Shown one piece after another: positions 55,753 through 64,000 of a stretch of 64,000 bases of DNA. The stretch spans positions 1 to 64,000 of the forward strand of contig JADLFH010000015.1 in assembly GCA_020845705.1 (NCBI GenBank), read 5' to 3'. The notes under the pieces are model-generated. The model was not told the origin of the DNA. It saw only the letters and a list, made by a program, of their open reading frames with translations, and did not search any database. Position numbers and translations under genes: made by a program. Origin of the DNA: Microthrixaceae bacterium (lineage in GTDB: Bacteria > Actinomycetota > Acidimicrobiia > Acidimicrobiales > Microtrichaceae). Position 1 is the first letter of the stretch. Each line of letters begins with the position of its first letter.

Positions 55753-56564
55753 CCGAGCACATCGAGGCGGCGGGCCATGTGCCCCCGCGGCTCCAGAAGC
55801 TGAACAACCTGACGCTGACGCCCCGGCGGGTGGAGCTCCGCCGCCTGGCAGCGGCGTCGCGATCGGTGATCGAACACCTCGTGTCGACCGCCGCCACCGT
55901 CGAGGAGATCGCACGCGCAGCCGACGAGCTGGAGGAAGTGGCGGCGTTGCTGCGCTCCTTGCCCGCCGGGGCCACCTACGACGGGTACGCCGAGGTGGCC
56001 AACGCCGGCGTGGAGTTCATGGAGCACCACCTCGCGGCGCTCGAGTCGGTAGCGCAGGCCATCGCCGGCGGGCAGACCGTCGATCCCGAGGCTTACGCCT
56101 TCTTCGACCACAGCCCCTTCATCGGATTGGCGAACCCGCTGTCGCCACCGGTGGTCTTCAAGTTCGACCGCGAGCGGATCACCGGCAGCGTCACCTTCGG
56201 CTCGGCCTATGAGGGGCCGCCGGGTTGCGTGCACGGGGGCTATGTGGCGGCCACCTTCGACGAGCTGCTCGGTGCCGCACAGTCGCTTTCGGGAACCCAG
56301 GGGATGACGGCGCGGCTGGTGGTGAACTATCGGAGCCCCACCCCGTTGCACACCGAGCTGCGCCTCGAAGCCCGCATGGCTCGACGTGAGGGCCGCAAGT
56401 TGTTCTGCGAGGGTTGGCTGTGGGCTGGTGAGTTGTTGTGTGCCGAGGCGGAAGGCCTGTTCCTGTCGATGGACGCAGAGAGGTTCCAGGCCCTGTTGGC
56501 GTCTCGCCGCCGGCAGGTCGGGGGAGCAGCGGAGCCGGAGTCGGAGCCGGAATCGGAAGGCTGA
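55749..56564 (+). CDS. PaaI-like hot-dog thioesterase family protein
   Basis: GPPGCVHGGYVAATFDELLGAAQSLSGTQGMTARLVVNYRSPTPLHTELRLEARM; ATGA overlap with xthA. Confidence 0.87.
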   Translation: MTEHIEAAGHVPPRLQKLNNLTLTPRRVELRRLAAASRSVIEHLVSTAATVEEIARAADELEEVAALLRSLPAGATYDGYAEVANAGVEFMEHHLAALESVAQAIAGGQTVDPEAYAFFDHSPFIGLANPLSPPVVFKFDRERITGSVTFGSAYEGPPGCVHGGYVAATFDELLGAAQSLSGTQGMTARLVVNYRSPTPLHTELRLEARMARREGRKLFCEGWLWAGELLCAEAEGLFLSMDAERFQALLASRRRQVGGAAEPESEPESEG

Positions 56565-56570
56565 GTGGGC

Positions 56571-58424
56571 TCAGGTCTCGATGCGGGTGACATCGCGCGT
56601 GGCACCCTTGTCGGCCGAGCGCGCCATGGCCGCGTAGACACGCAGAGCCAGGCTTACCTGTCGCTGTCGGTTGGCGGGTGTCCAGGGGTTCTCGCTGGAT
56701 TCCATCTTCGAGCGCCTTTCCGCGAGCAGTTCGTCTGCGACGTCGAGATGGATCCTCCGGGCGACGATGTCGATGTCGATCATGTCGCCTTCCTCAACCA
56801 ACCCGATGGGCCCCCCGCTCGCGGCCTCCGGGGAAATGTGTCCGATCGACAACCCTGAGGTGCCGCCGGAGAAGCGTCCGTCGGTGATGAGGGCGCAGTC
56901 GCGGCCCAGCCCTGAGCCCTTGAGGAACGCGGTCGGATACAGCATCTCCTGCATGCCCGGACCGCCCGCGGGACCTTCGTAGCGGACCACGATGCAGTCG
57001 CCCCGCTGCACGTCTCCGCTGAGGATCAGTCCGACGGCATCCTCCTGGCTCTCCACGACCCGTGCCCTTCCGCGGAAGTTGAACAGCTCCTCGTCGATTC
57101 CGGCGGCCTTGATGACGCAGCCGTCGGGCGCGAGATTGCCCCGGAGGATGGCGAGCCCGCCTTCGGCCGAGTATGCGTGCGCCACGTCACGGATGCAGCC
57201 ACCCGCCGCGTCGGTGTCGAGCTGGTTCCAGCGGTTGTCGGTGCTGAAGGCCTCGACGGTGCGGACACCGCCGGGCGCAGCGTGGAACAGCTCGACCGCC
57301 TCGGGCGACGGTGATTCCGAGCGGATGTCCCAACGAGCCAGCCATGAGCCGAGATCCGGCGAGTGGACCGAGTGGACATCGCGGTGGAGCTTGCCTGCGC
57401 GGTCCAGCTCTCCCATGAGCGCAGGGATTCCGCCGGCGCGGTGGACATCCTCCATGTGGTAGTCGCCGTTGGGGGCGACCTTCGACAGGCACGGGACACG
57501 CCGGCTGACAGCGTCGATCGCGTCGAGGTCGAAGTCGTGGCCGGCCTCGCTTGCCGCGGCGAGGATGTGCAGCACCGTGTTGGTGGAGCCGCCCATCGCC
57601 ACGTCGAGCGCCATCGCGTTCTCGAACGCCTTCGGCGAAGCGATGTTGCGGGGCAGGACCGACTCGTCGTCGTCGCCGTAGTAGCGGCGACACAGCTCCA
57701 TCACGACCCTGCCTGCCTCCTCGAACAGTGCTCGTCGGGCGACGTGGGTGGCGAGGGTCGAGCCGTTGCCCGGCAGCGAGAGGCCCAATGCCTCCGTGAG
57801 GCAGTTCATGGAGTTGGCGGTGAACATGCCTGAGCACGACCCGCATGTGGGACACGCCGAGCGCTCGACCTCGGCGAGGCCATCGTCGTCGACCTCGGGG
57901 CTGGCGCTGGCGGAGATCGCGGTGATGAGATCGGTTGGTGTGTGGGCGACGCCATCGACGACGACCGCCTTGCCGGCCTCCATCGGTCCCCCCGAGACGA
58001 AGACGGTGGGGATGTTCAGCCGCATGGCGGCGTTGAGCATGCCCGGGGTGATCTTGTCGCAGTTGCTGATGCAGACCAGTGCATCCGCGCAGTGGGCGTT
58101 GACCATGTACTCGACCGAATCCGCGATTATCTCTCGACTCGGAAGGCTGTAGAGCATGCCGGCGTGGCCCATGGCGATGCCGTCGTCGACCGCGATCGTG
58201 TGGAACTCCTTGGTGACGCCTCCGTTCGCACGAACCGACTCGGCGACGATGTCGCCCATGTCCTTCAAGTGGACGTGGCCGGGAACGAACTGCGTGTAGC
58301 TGTTGGCGATGGCGACGATGGGCTTGCCGAAGTCGCCGTCGGTCATGCCGGTGGCGCGCCACAGTGCACGGGCGCCTGCCATGTTCCGGCCGTGGGTGGA
58401 GGTCCGGGAGCGGAGTTGGGCCAT
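56571..58424 (-). CDS. ilvD: dihydroxy-acid dehydratase
   Basis: [87 protein letters not shown]. Confidence 0.97.
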   Translation of the reverse strand: MAQLRSRTSTHGRNMAGARALWRATGMTDGDFGKPIVAIANSYTQFVPGHVHLKDMGDIVAESVRANGGVTKEFHTIAVDDGIAMGHAGMLYSLPSREIIADSVEYMVNAHCADALVCISNCDKITPGMLNAAMRLNIPTVFVSGGPMEAGKAVVVDGVAHTPTDLITAISASASPEVDDDGLAEVERSACPTCGSCSGMFTANSMNCLTEALGLSLPGNGSTLATHVARRALFEEAGRVVMELCRRYYGDDDESVLPRNIASPKAFENAMALDVAMGGSTNTVLHILAAASEAGHDFDLDAIDAVSRRVPCLSKVAPNGDYHMEDVHRAGGIPALMGELDRAGKLHRDVHSVHSPDLGSWLARWDIRSESPSPEAVELFHAAPGGVRTVEAFSTDNRWNQLDTDAAGGCIRDVAHAYSAEGGLAILRGNLAPDGCVIKAAGIDEELFNFRGRARVVESQEDAVGLILSGDVQRGDCIVVRYEGPAGGPGMQEMLYPTAFLKGSGLGRDCALITDGRFSGGTSGLSIGHISPEAASGGPIGLVEEGDMIDIDIVARRIHLDVADELLAERRSKMESSENPWTPANRQRQVSLALRVYAAMARSADKGATRDVTRIET

Positions 58425-58430
58425 GGCCGC

Positions 58431-58436
58431 AGGCTA
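58431..58436 (-). promoter_or_regulatory. putative -10 of ilvD (TAGCCT, 6-nt spacer to ATG)
   Basis: minus strand TAGCCT-gcggcc-ATG. Confidence 0.5.
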
Positions 58437-58458
58437 CGTCTGAGAACCAGTGGGTCTG

Positions 58459-60609
58459 TCACACATCCCCGGAGGTGCCCGACTTCTGCGGCGCCGCCAA
58501 GACGATGGAGAGGACCTGTTTGCCGAAGCGCTCGGCTTTGACCGCTCCAACCCCGCTGACCGACAACAGTTCGGCGCCTGAACGCGGCCGGGATCGGGCG
58601 ATCTCGGTGAGGGTCGCGTCGTTGAAGATGACGAAGGCGGGGACCTCGGCGACCTTCGCCTGAGTGCGCCGCCACGACTTCAGCTTCTCGAAGAGCTGGA
58701 GGTCGTCTCCGTCGAGAGCGGGCGAGGCAGCGGTGCCACCGCCTCGACGGCGTGGCACGTCGCGGCCGTCTTCGGCACGGAGTCGAGAGCGCTGGGCGGC
58801 AAGAGCTTCGCTCAGATCGATCGGCTCGTGGCCGTCGGAGAGCAGGTCGATCGCCAGCTCGACGGTTTCCAGGTACGGGGAGGGGCGGCGGGTGAGTGAG
58901 CGGGTACCGAACGCCCGGCGCTCGGCCCGCGAGCAGTGCAGAGACGATTGGGCGCGCGTGAGCGCCACGTAGAGCAGCCGACGCTCCTCGGATTGGGCCG
59001 CCTCGGTGCGCGCGTAGTGGATCGGCACAAGTCCGTCTTCCAAGCCGGCGATGTGCACGATGTGCCATTCCAGGCCCTTCGCCGCGTGGAAGGTAACGAG
59101 GTCGACGGCGTCGACTCCTCCGGCACCGTCCTCGGAGCGCAGGGTGGAGGCCAGCCAGGTCTGGAAGCTCGCCACGTTCCCGCCGGGGTCCATGTCGAGG
59201 TACTCGCGGCCGAGCCGGACCAGCTCCGCCACGTTTGCCGTCCGGTCGTCGCTCAGCGCAGCGGTTCCGTCGGTGTGATCCGCAGGTTGATCCAGCGCGG
59301 CCCCCAGCTCGCCGAGCCTTTCGGCGAGCGATCCTGGGCCCCGGAGGTCGCGAAGCGCGTCCTTTACCTCGGGCTGATCGAGTAGGCGGCCACCGGATCG
59401 ACTGCGCGCGGGGATGCCGGCGGCACGGAACGCCTCGACGAGCACCGCCAGTTGGGCATTGGTGCGTACGAGCACTGCCTGGTCGTTCCAGGGTCGACCC
59501 GGAACGTGAGCATCGCGGCAGCGGCGCGCGATGGCGCGTGCCTCTGCTTCTTCGTCGGGGTGTACGTGAAGCCGCGGAAGCGGTCCCTCGGGTCGGTTGG
59601 GTTGAAGCCGTAGCGTGTGGTGACCGGGACGGCCCGGCCCGGCGTGGCTCGACAGCACCGCGTTCGCGACCCCCAGTATCTGAGGGCTGGAGCGGTAGTT
59701 GTCGACCAGCTCGATGACCTCGGAGTGTGGGAACCAGGTGGCGGAGTCTTCGAGATAGGTCGCATCCGCGCCGTTCCAGGAGTAGATCGCCTGGTTCGGG
59801 TCGCCGACCACGCACAAGTCGGTGCGTTCGTCGTGCTCGCCGGTCCAGCCCCGGAGGAGGGCGAACTGGAGCGGGTTGAGGTCCTGGGTCTCGTCCACGA
59901 AGAGATGTCGGAACATCCACCGGCGTGCGGCCGCGTAGTGGGCGTCGCGAACGAGGTCACGCGTGGCGAGGCGCAACAGGTCGTCGAAGTCGACCATCCG
60001 CCGGTCCAGCTTCGCCGACTCGTACGCGGCGTAGGCGTCGGCTACGAGATCGGCGTCGATCGGCGGGCGCCTCCCGGCTCGGAGCGACTCGGCCCCATAG
60101 CGGTCCGCAGGGATCATCCGGGCCTTCGCCCATTCGATCTCGGAGGTGACGTCGAGTGCGAGGGTGGAGGAGTTCTTCGTGGCGGATCGACCGAGGCAGC
60201 GGGCAACCAGGCCCACCTTGCGGTCCAACAACACCGGCGGCGTGATGCCCCGCTCCTGCCAACGCTGCCGGAGCTGTGCGTAGGCCACGGCGTGGAAGGT
60301 GCCGGCGTGGACCGGCTGTGGCAGGCCCAGGCGTGACAGTCGGCCGCGCAGCTCGGCTGCGGCCTTGCGGGTGAAGGTGAGTGCGAGAGTGTGACGCGGG
60401 TCGATCTGTTCGCTGAGCACACGGCGGGCGATGCGATGCGTGAGCACCCGGGTCTTGCCCGAGCCAGCGCCGGCGATGATCACCAGCGACGGTGCAGAGC
60501 TCATGACGGCACGACGTTGCGCGTCGTTCAGTCCCGCGGTCAGGCGCGACAGTTGATCCGTGCCCCTCGTCTCGGCGCGCTCGTGGCGCTCGTCGGGCTC
60601 CGCCGTCAT
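58459..60609 (-). CDS. UvrD/PcrA-family ATP-dependent DNA helicase with C-terminal HRDC-like domain (UvrD2-like)
   Basis: LNDAQRRAVMSSAPSLVIIAGAGSGKTRVLTHRIA, LFVDETQDLNPLQFALL, VDLVTFHAAKGLEWHIVHIAGLEDGLVP; C-terminal VPAFVIFNDATLTEIARSRPRSGAELLSVSGVGAVKAERFG. Confidence 0.95.
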   Translation of the reverse strand: MTAEPDERHERAETRGTDQLSRLTAGLNDAQRRAVMSSAPSLVIIAGAGSGKTRVLTHRIARRVLSEQIDPRHTLALTFTRKAAAELRGRLSRLGLPQPVHAGTFHAVAYAQLRQRWQERGITPPVLLDRKVGLVARCLGRSATKNSSTLALDVTSEIEWAKARMIPADRYGAESLRAGRRPPIDADLVADAYAAYESAKLDRRMVDFDDLLRLATRDLVRDAHYAAARRWMFRHLFVDETQDLNPLQFALLRGWTGEHDERTDLCVVGDPNQAIYSWNGADATYLEDSATWFPHSEVIELVDNYRSSPQILGVANAVLSSHAGPGRPGHHTLRLQPNRPEGPLPRLHVHPDEEAEARAIARRCRDAHVPGRPWNDQAVLVRTNAQLAVLVEAFRAAGIPARSRSGGRLLDQPEVKDALRDLRGPGSLAERLGELGAALDQPADHTDGTAALSDDRTANVAELVRLGREYLDMDPGGNVASFQTWLASTLRSEDGAGGVDAVDLVTFHAAKGLEWHIVHIAGLEDGLVPIHYARTEAAQSEERRLLYVALTRAQSSLHCSRAERRAFGTRSLTRRPSPYLETVELAIDLLSDGHEPIDLSEALAAQRSRLRAEDGRDVPRRRGGGTAASPALDGDDLQLFEKLKSWRRTQAKVAEVPAFVIFNDATLTEIARSRPRSGAELLSVSGVGAVKAERFGKQVLSIVLAAPQKSGTSGDV

Positions 60610-60662
60610 GCCCTGGACGATATCCCGCACCTCTGACAGCCTCGGCGGGTAGCGTCCGCGCG

Positions 60663-61319
60663 ATGGCACTGTCGAAGAAGCACCTCTACAACGACGAGAC
60701 CGTCGTGATCGACATGCACCCGCACTGGTGGTACCTGGTGCCTCGGGGTTCGGTGCTGGTGTTGAGCATGGCGATTGGCATCTGGGTCTTCGCCGCCAAG
60801 CCGGGCGAAGTGGAGGGAGGAGAGCTGAGCTGGTGGGGTGACGTCCTCCGCTACGCGGCCGCCGTGTTCATCGCCGTGGCGCTGGTGGCATTCCTGGCGC
60901 GACTCCTCCAGTGGTACTTCATCAACTTCGTCGTCACCACCGAGCGCTGCATCTATCGCTCGGGGGTGTTCGCCAAGACCGGCATCGAGATCCCGCTCGA
61001 CCGGATCAACACGGTGTTCTTCAACCAGTCCTTCTTCGAGCGGATCGTCCGCGCCGGCGACATAGCGATCGAATCGGCGGGGGAGAACTCACGGCAGCAG
61101 TTCTCCGACATCTACAACCCGCTACGTGTCCAGAACGAGATCTACCGTCAGATGGAGTCCTACGAGGATCGCAAGAGCGACAAGTTGGGCGCGGCAGTGG
61201 CCAGCGGCGGGGGCCTCAGCGTGGCCGACGAGATCGCCAAGCTCGACGAACTGCGACGCAGCGGCGCCATCACCGACGACGAGTTCGAAGCGCGAAAGGC
61301 CCGCCTGTTGGATTCCTAG
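60663..61319 (+). CDS. bacterial PH domain (YdbS-like) membrane protein with C-terminal SHOCT domain
   Basis: Two TM segments, FVVTTERCIYRSGVFAKTGIEIPLDRINTVFFNQSFFERIVRAGDIAIESAGE; SHOCT IAKLDELRRSGAITDDEFEARKARLL. Confidence 0.92.
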   Translation: MALSKKHLYNDETVVIDMHPHWWYLVPRGSVLVLSMAIGIWVFAAKPGEVEGGELSWWGDVLRYAAAVFIAVALVAFLARLLQWYFINFVVTTERCIYRSGVFAKTGIEIPLDRINTVFFNQSFFERIVRAGDIAIESAGENSRQQFSDIYNPLRVQNEIYRQMESYEDRKSDKLGAAVASGGGLSVADEIAKLDELRRSGAITDDEFEARKARLLDS

Positions 61320-61383
61320 ACGGCTGGTTCCCTGGGGGACGTCGGTGGTGGAACTGCTCGTCCAGCGCCTCATGCGGGGGTGG

Positions 61384-62385
61384 TCAGTTCGTTAGGCGGT
61401 GGGCGCCGGTGGAGGGGACCACCGCCCAGCCTCGCCCCAGGTCGACATCGCTCTCACACAGCGCCACGACGCACCCGCCGAAGCCCGCGCCGGTGAGTCG
61501 CGCGCCGAGCACCCCGGGCGTGGCGAGCAGTTCGGAGACGAGCGCGTCGAGCACGGGCGTGGACACCTCGAAGTCGTCACGCAGCGAGTAGTGGCTCTCC
61601 GACATCAGCTCGCCCGCGCTGTGGAGATCGCCCTCCGCGAGCCTGGTGCCGAACTCGCCAACTCGTCGGTTCTCGCTCACCACGTGTCGCGCGCGCCGCC
61701 GGATCGTTGGGTCGTCGATCGCACCGAGGTCGTCGAACGACGCGGACCGCAGGTCCACCAGGTCGGCCGCGGCGCGGCACTCCGCGAGGCGCTGCGCGTA
61801 GGGGCTGGAGCGGAGGTCGCGTTCCTGGCCGGAGGGCACCACGACGAATCGGGCGTCAGGTGGGATCCGCACGTGATCGAAGTGACCGGTGTGGAAGTCG
61901 ATCAACATCCCGTGGCCTTCGCGACCGCAGATCACCGCGAGCTGATCCAACAGGCCACAGGGCGTGCCGGCGTCGTGCTCCGCGAGTTGGCAGAGCAGGG
62001 CCGTTCGGGGATCGCCGGCGGGCGCACCCAGCGCCAGAGCCACCGCAGCCTCGATCGCAGCCGACGAGGAGAGCCCCGCGCTCGCCGGCAAGGTCGAACC
62101 CAACGTGGCGCTGAGCCCGGTGTTCGGAGCAGCTCTGGCGGCGGTGGCTGCGGCGATCCGCCAGCGTGGCGGGATCTTCGACAGTTGATCGATGGGCAGC
62201 GCCGCGTCGAGTGGATCGATCCCGATGTCGGTTTCGAGGCGCAGCCGGTTTCCCCCGACTCGACCCCGCAGTTCTATCCCGAGTTGGATCGCCATGGGAA
62301 AGGCGAGGCCGCCGGTGTAGTCGGTGTGCTCGCCGATCAGGTTCACCCGACCCGGTGCCCAGATCGCCACCTCGTCAATGCTCAC
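61384..62385 (-). CDS. galK: galactokinase (GHMP kinase family)
   Basis: APGRVNLIGEHTDYTGGLAFPMAI, LPASAGLSSSAAIEAAVALAL, RLTGAGFGGCVVAL. Confidence 0.95.
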   Translation of the reverse strand: MSIDEVAIWAPGRVNLIGEHTDYTGGLAFPMAIQLGIELRGRVGGNRLRLETDIGIDPLDAALPIDQLSKIPPRWRIAAATAARAAPNTGLSATLGSTLPASAGLSSSAAIEAAVALALGAPAGDPRTALLCQLAEHDAGTPCGLLDQLAVICGREGHGMLIDFHTGHFDHVRIPPDARFVVVPSGQERDLRSSPYAQRLAECRAAADLVDLRSASFDDLGAIDDPTIRRRARHVVSENRRVGEFGTRLAEGDLHSAGELMSESHYSLRDDFEVSTPVLDALVSELLATPGVLGARLTGAGFGGCVVALCESDVDLGRGWAVVPSTGAHRLTN

Positions 62386-62443
62386 CCCGAGATGCTGCCA
62401 TCCGCTGGTACCGTCCGGCGCCGATGACAGGTTCGGACCTGCG

Positions 62444-63550
62444 GTGAAGCTCGGCGTGGACCGCGCGCTCGTCGGTGGGGCATGGGTGGCGGGCGATGTC
62501 GAGGTGTCCGAGGGTCAAGTCGTCGAGGTGGGCGTCGGGCAGGGCGCCGGCAGCGGGCTCGCGGCAGCCCCGGGATTCGTCGATCTCCAGGTGAACGGCT
62601 TCGGCGGGTTCGACTTCGCAACCGCGTCGCCCGATGAGATCCTCACCGCGAGCGCTTCGATCGCATCCACTGGCACGACGGCGTTCCTCCCGACGCTGCA
62701 CAACTCCACGGTGGAACATTTCGTCGAAGCACTCCAGCGCGTCCACGAGGCGCGGCAGCGCCAAGTACGGGAGTCGATCCGCGGTGCCCGGATCGGTGGG
62801 GCCCATCTCGAAGGGCCGTTCCTCTCGCGCCGCTGGGCGGGAGCGCACGATCCGACGTTGTTGATCGAGCCCGACCTTGTGGTGTTGCACCGGTTCCTCG
62901 GCGCGGGCCCCCTGGCCATGGTGACCCTCGCGCCCGAACTGGAGGGCGCCGCGGAGCTGATCGGGCGGCTGGTGGGGCTCGGAATCGTGGTGTCGCTCGG
63001 CCACACCGACGCAGACGCTGCGACGTGTCACCGGGCGGCCGATCTCGGTGCGACCATGTTGACCCATTGCTGGAACGCGCATCGGCGTTTCGGGCCGCGG
63101 GATCCGGGCCCCGCGGGTGTCGCCCTCGACCGGCTCGCGGTGGGGCTGATCTGTGATCGGGTCCATGTCGCCGACGAGACGATCCGACTCGGCTTCGCCG
63201 CGGCAGGCGATCGTGTGTGCCTCGTCACCGACGGTGTAGCTCCCATTGGCACCGACGCGCGGCGCTGGGAACGGGGCGGCGTGGAGGTGACCATCGATGA
63301 GGGTGCGGCTCGCTTCGGCGACGGAACCCTCGCCGGTGGAGCGACGACCATGGACCAAGCGGTGCGCAACGCCGTGGCGGTGGGAGTGGTGGAGGCGGCG
63401 GCTCTGCATGCCGCGTCGAGCGCGCCCGGTCGGGTGCTGGGCGTCGAGCATCGACTCGTCGCCGGCGCGGCGGCAGATCTGGTCGTGCTCGACGATCACC
63501 TGAGGGTGGCCCGAACCCTCGTCGCCGGTCGGGTTGTCCACGAGAGTTGA
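62444..63550 (+). CDS. nagA: N-acetylglucosamine-6-phosphate deacetylase
   Basis: AAPGFVDLQVNGFGGFDFAT, GAHLEGPFLS, VSLGHTDADAATCHRAADLGATMLTHCWNA, CLVTDGVAPIG; GTG start assumed. Confidence 0.93.
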   Translation: MKLGVDRALVGGAWVAGDVEVSEGQVVEVGVGQGAGSGLAAAPGFVDLQVNGFGGFDFATASPDEILTASASIASTGTTAFLPTLHNSTVEHFVEALQRVHEARQRQVRESIRGARIGGAHLEGPFLSRRWAGAHDPTLLIEPDLVVLHRFLGAGPLAMVTLAPELEGAAELIGRLVGLGIVVSLGHTDADAATCHRAADLGATMLTHCWNAHRRFGPRDPGPAGVALDRLAVGLICDRVHVADETIRLGFAAAGDRVCLVTDGVAPIGTDARRWERGGVEVTIDEGAARFGDGTLAGGATTMDQAVRNAVAVGVVEAAALHAASSAPGRVLGVEHRLVAGAAADLVVLDDHLRVARTLVAGRVVHES

Positions 63551-63604
63551 ATCGTCGGGGAGCTTCTTGACCGCCCCTCTCGGGACGGCCACGATGGATT
63601 GCCT

Positions 63605-64000
63605 ATGCCTCTCGTGGAAGCCAACGGCATCGAGCTGTACTACGAGCGGCTGGGCGACGGGCCGCGCCCACCCTTTCTGTTGATCGCAGGGCTGGGCGCG
63701 CATTGCACCGGCTACGACGACGCCTTCTGCGACGCGTTGGTCGAGCTCGGCCACCCTGTGGTCCGTTTCGACAACCGAGATGTGGGTCTGTCCAGCCACT
63801 TGCCCGCAACCGCCTACCTTCTCGCCGACATGGTGGCGGACACGGTGGGGCTGATGGACGAGCTGGAGATCGACGCCGCCCACGTTGTCGGCACCTCTAT
63901 GGGCGGGATGATCGCCCAGCTCCTGGCCATCGACCATCCGCACCGCACCCTCACGCTCACCTCGATCATGTCGAGCACCGGCGAGCCGGATGTAGGCCAG
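63605..64000 (+). CDS. alpha/beta hydrolase, truncated by the window end
   Basis: MPLVEANGIELYYERLGDGPRPPFLLIAGLGAHCTGYDDAFCDALVELGHPVVRFDNRDVGLSSH...HVVGTSMGGMIAQLLAIDHPHR; no stop before 64000. Confidence 0.9.
   Translation, partial: MPLVEANGIELYYERLGDGPRPPFLLIAGLGAHCTGYDDAFCDALVELGHPVVRFDNRDVGLSSHLPATAYLLADMVADTVGLMDELEIDAAHVVGTSMGGMIAQLLAIDHPHRTLTLTSIMSSTGEPDVGQ

Noticed and set aside
62375-63943. 522-aa minus-strand ORF
   Set aside because: Antisense to nagA and the terminal alpha/beta hydrolase
1-64000. Prophage, transposon, integron or restriction/defence island
   Set aside because: No integrase, transposase, phage structural gene, terminal repeat or recognised defence cassette was seen

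Overview
High-GC actinobacterial-type chromosomal window, about 57 densely packed protein genes on both strands. Mycothiol conjugate amidase, four F420/LLM-type oxidoreductases, two WS/DGAT acyltransferases, NucS, DnaE2 and a multifunctional KGD fit an Actinomycetota genome, possibly Acidimicrobiia-like (inference). I saw no rRNA, tRNA, CRISPR array, prophage or transposon. Main modules: error-prone polymerase dnaE2 under a near-perfect SOS box; a PhoU/RCK_C - Mca - YdjC/ChbG operon; fatty-acid/acyl-CoA and neutral-lipid genes; a flippase + GNAT pair; nucS; typA; cysQ divergent from cysDNC; ettA; an unusual NYN-nuclease-like / S1-like / histone-H1-like-tail protein; kgd; xthA; ilvD; a UvrD-family helicase with an HRDC-like end; galK and nagA. 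The strongest unexplained signals are (1) the NYN-S1-(AKKAP)n protein at 49774-51024, (2) a TANNNT hexamer 6-8 nt upstream of at least 18 start codons, suggesting pervasive leaderless transcription, (3) the SOS box abutting the -10 of dnaE2, (4) the structured 273-bp cysQ-cysD intergenic region, and (5) a tandemly duplicated PhoU-RCK_C regulator operonic with two deacetylases. The many long antisense ORFs are treated as high-GC artefacts. All calls come from reading the sequence and translations; no database search was run.
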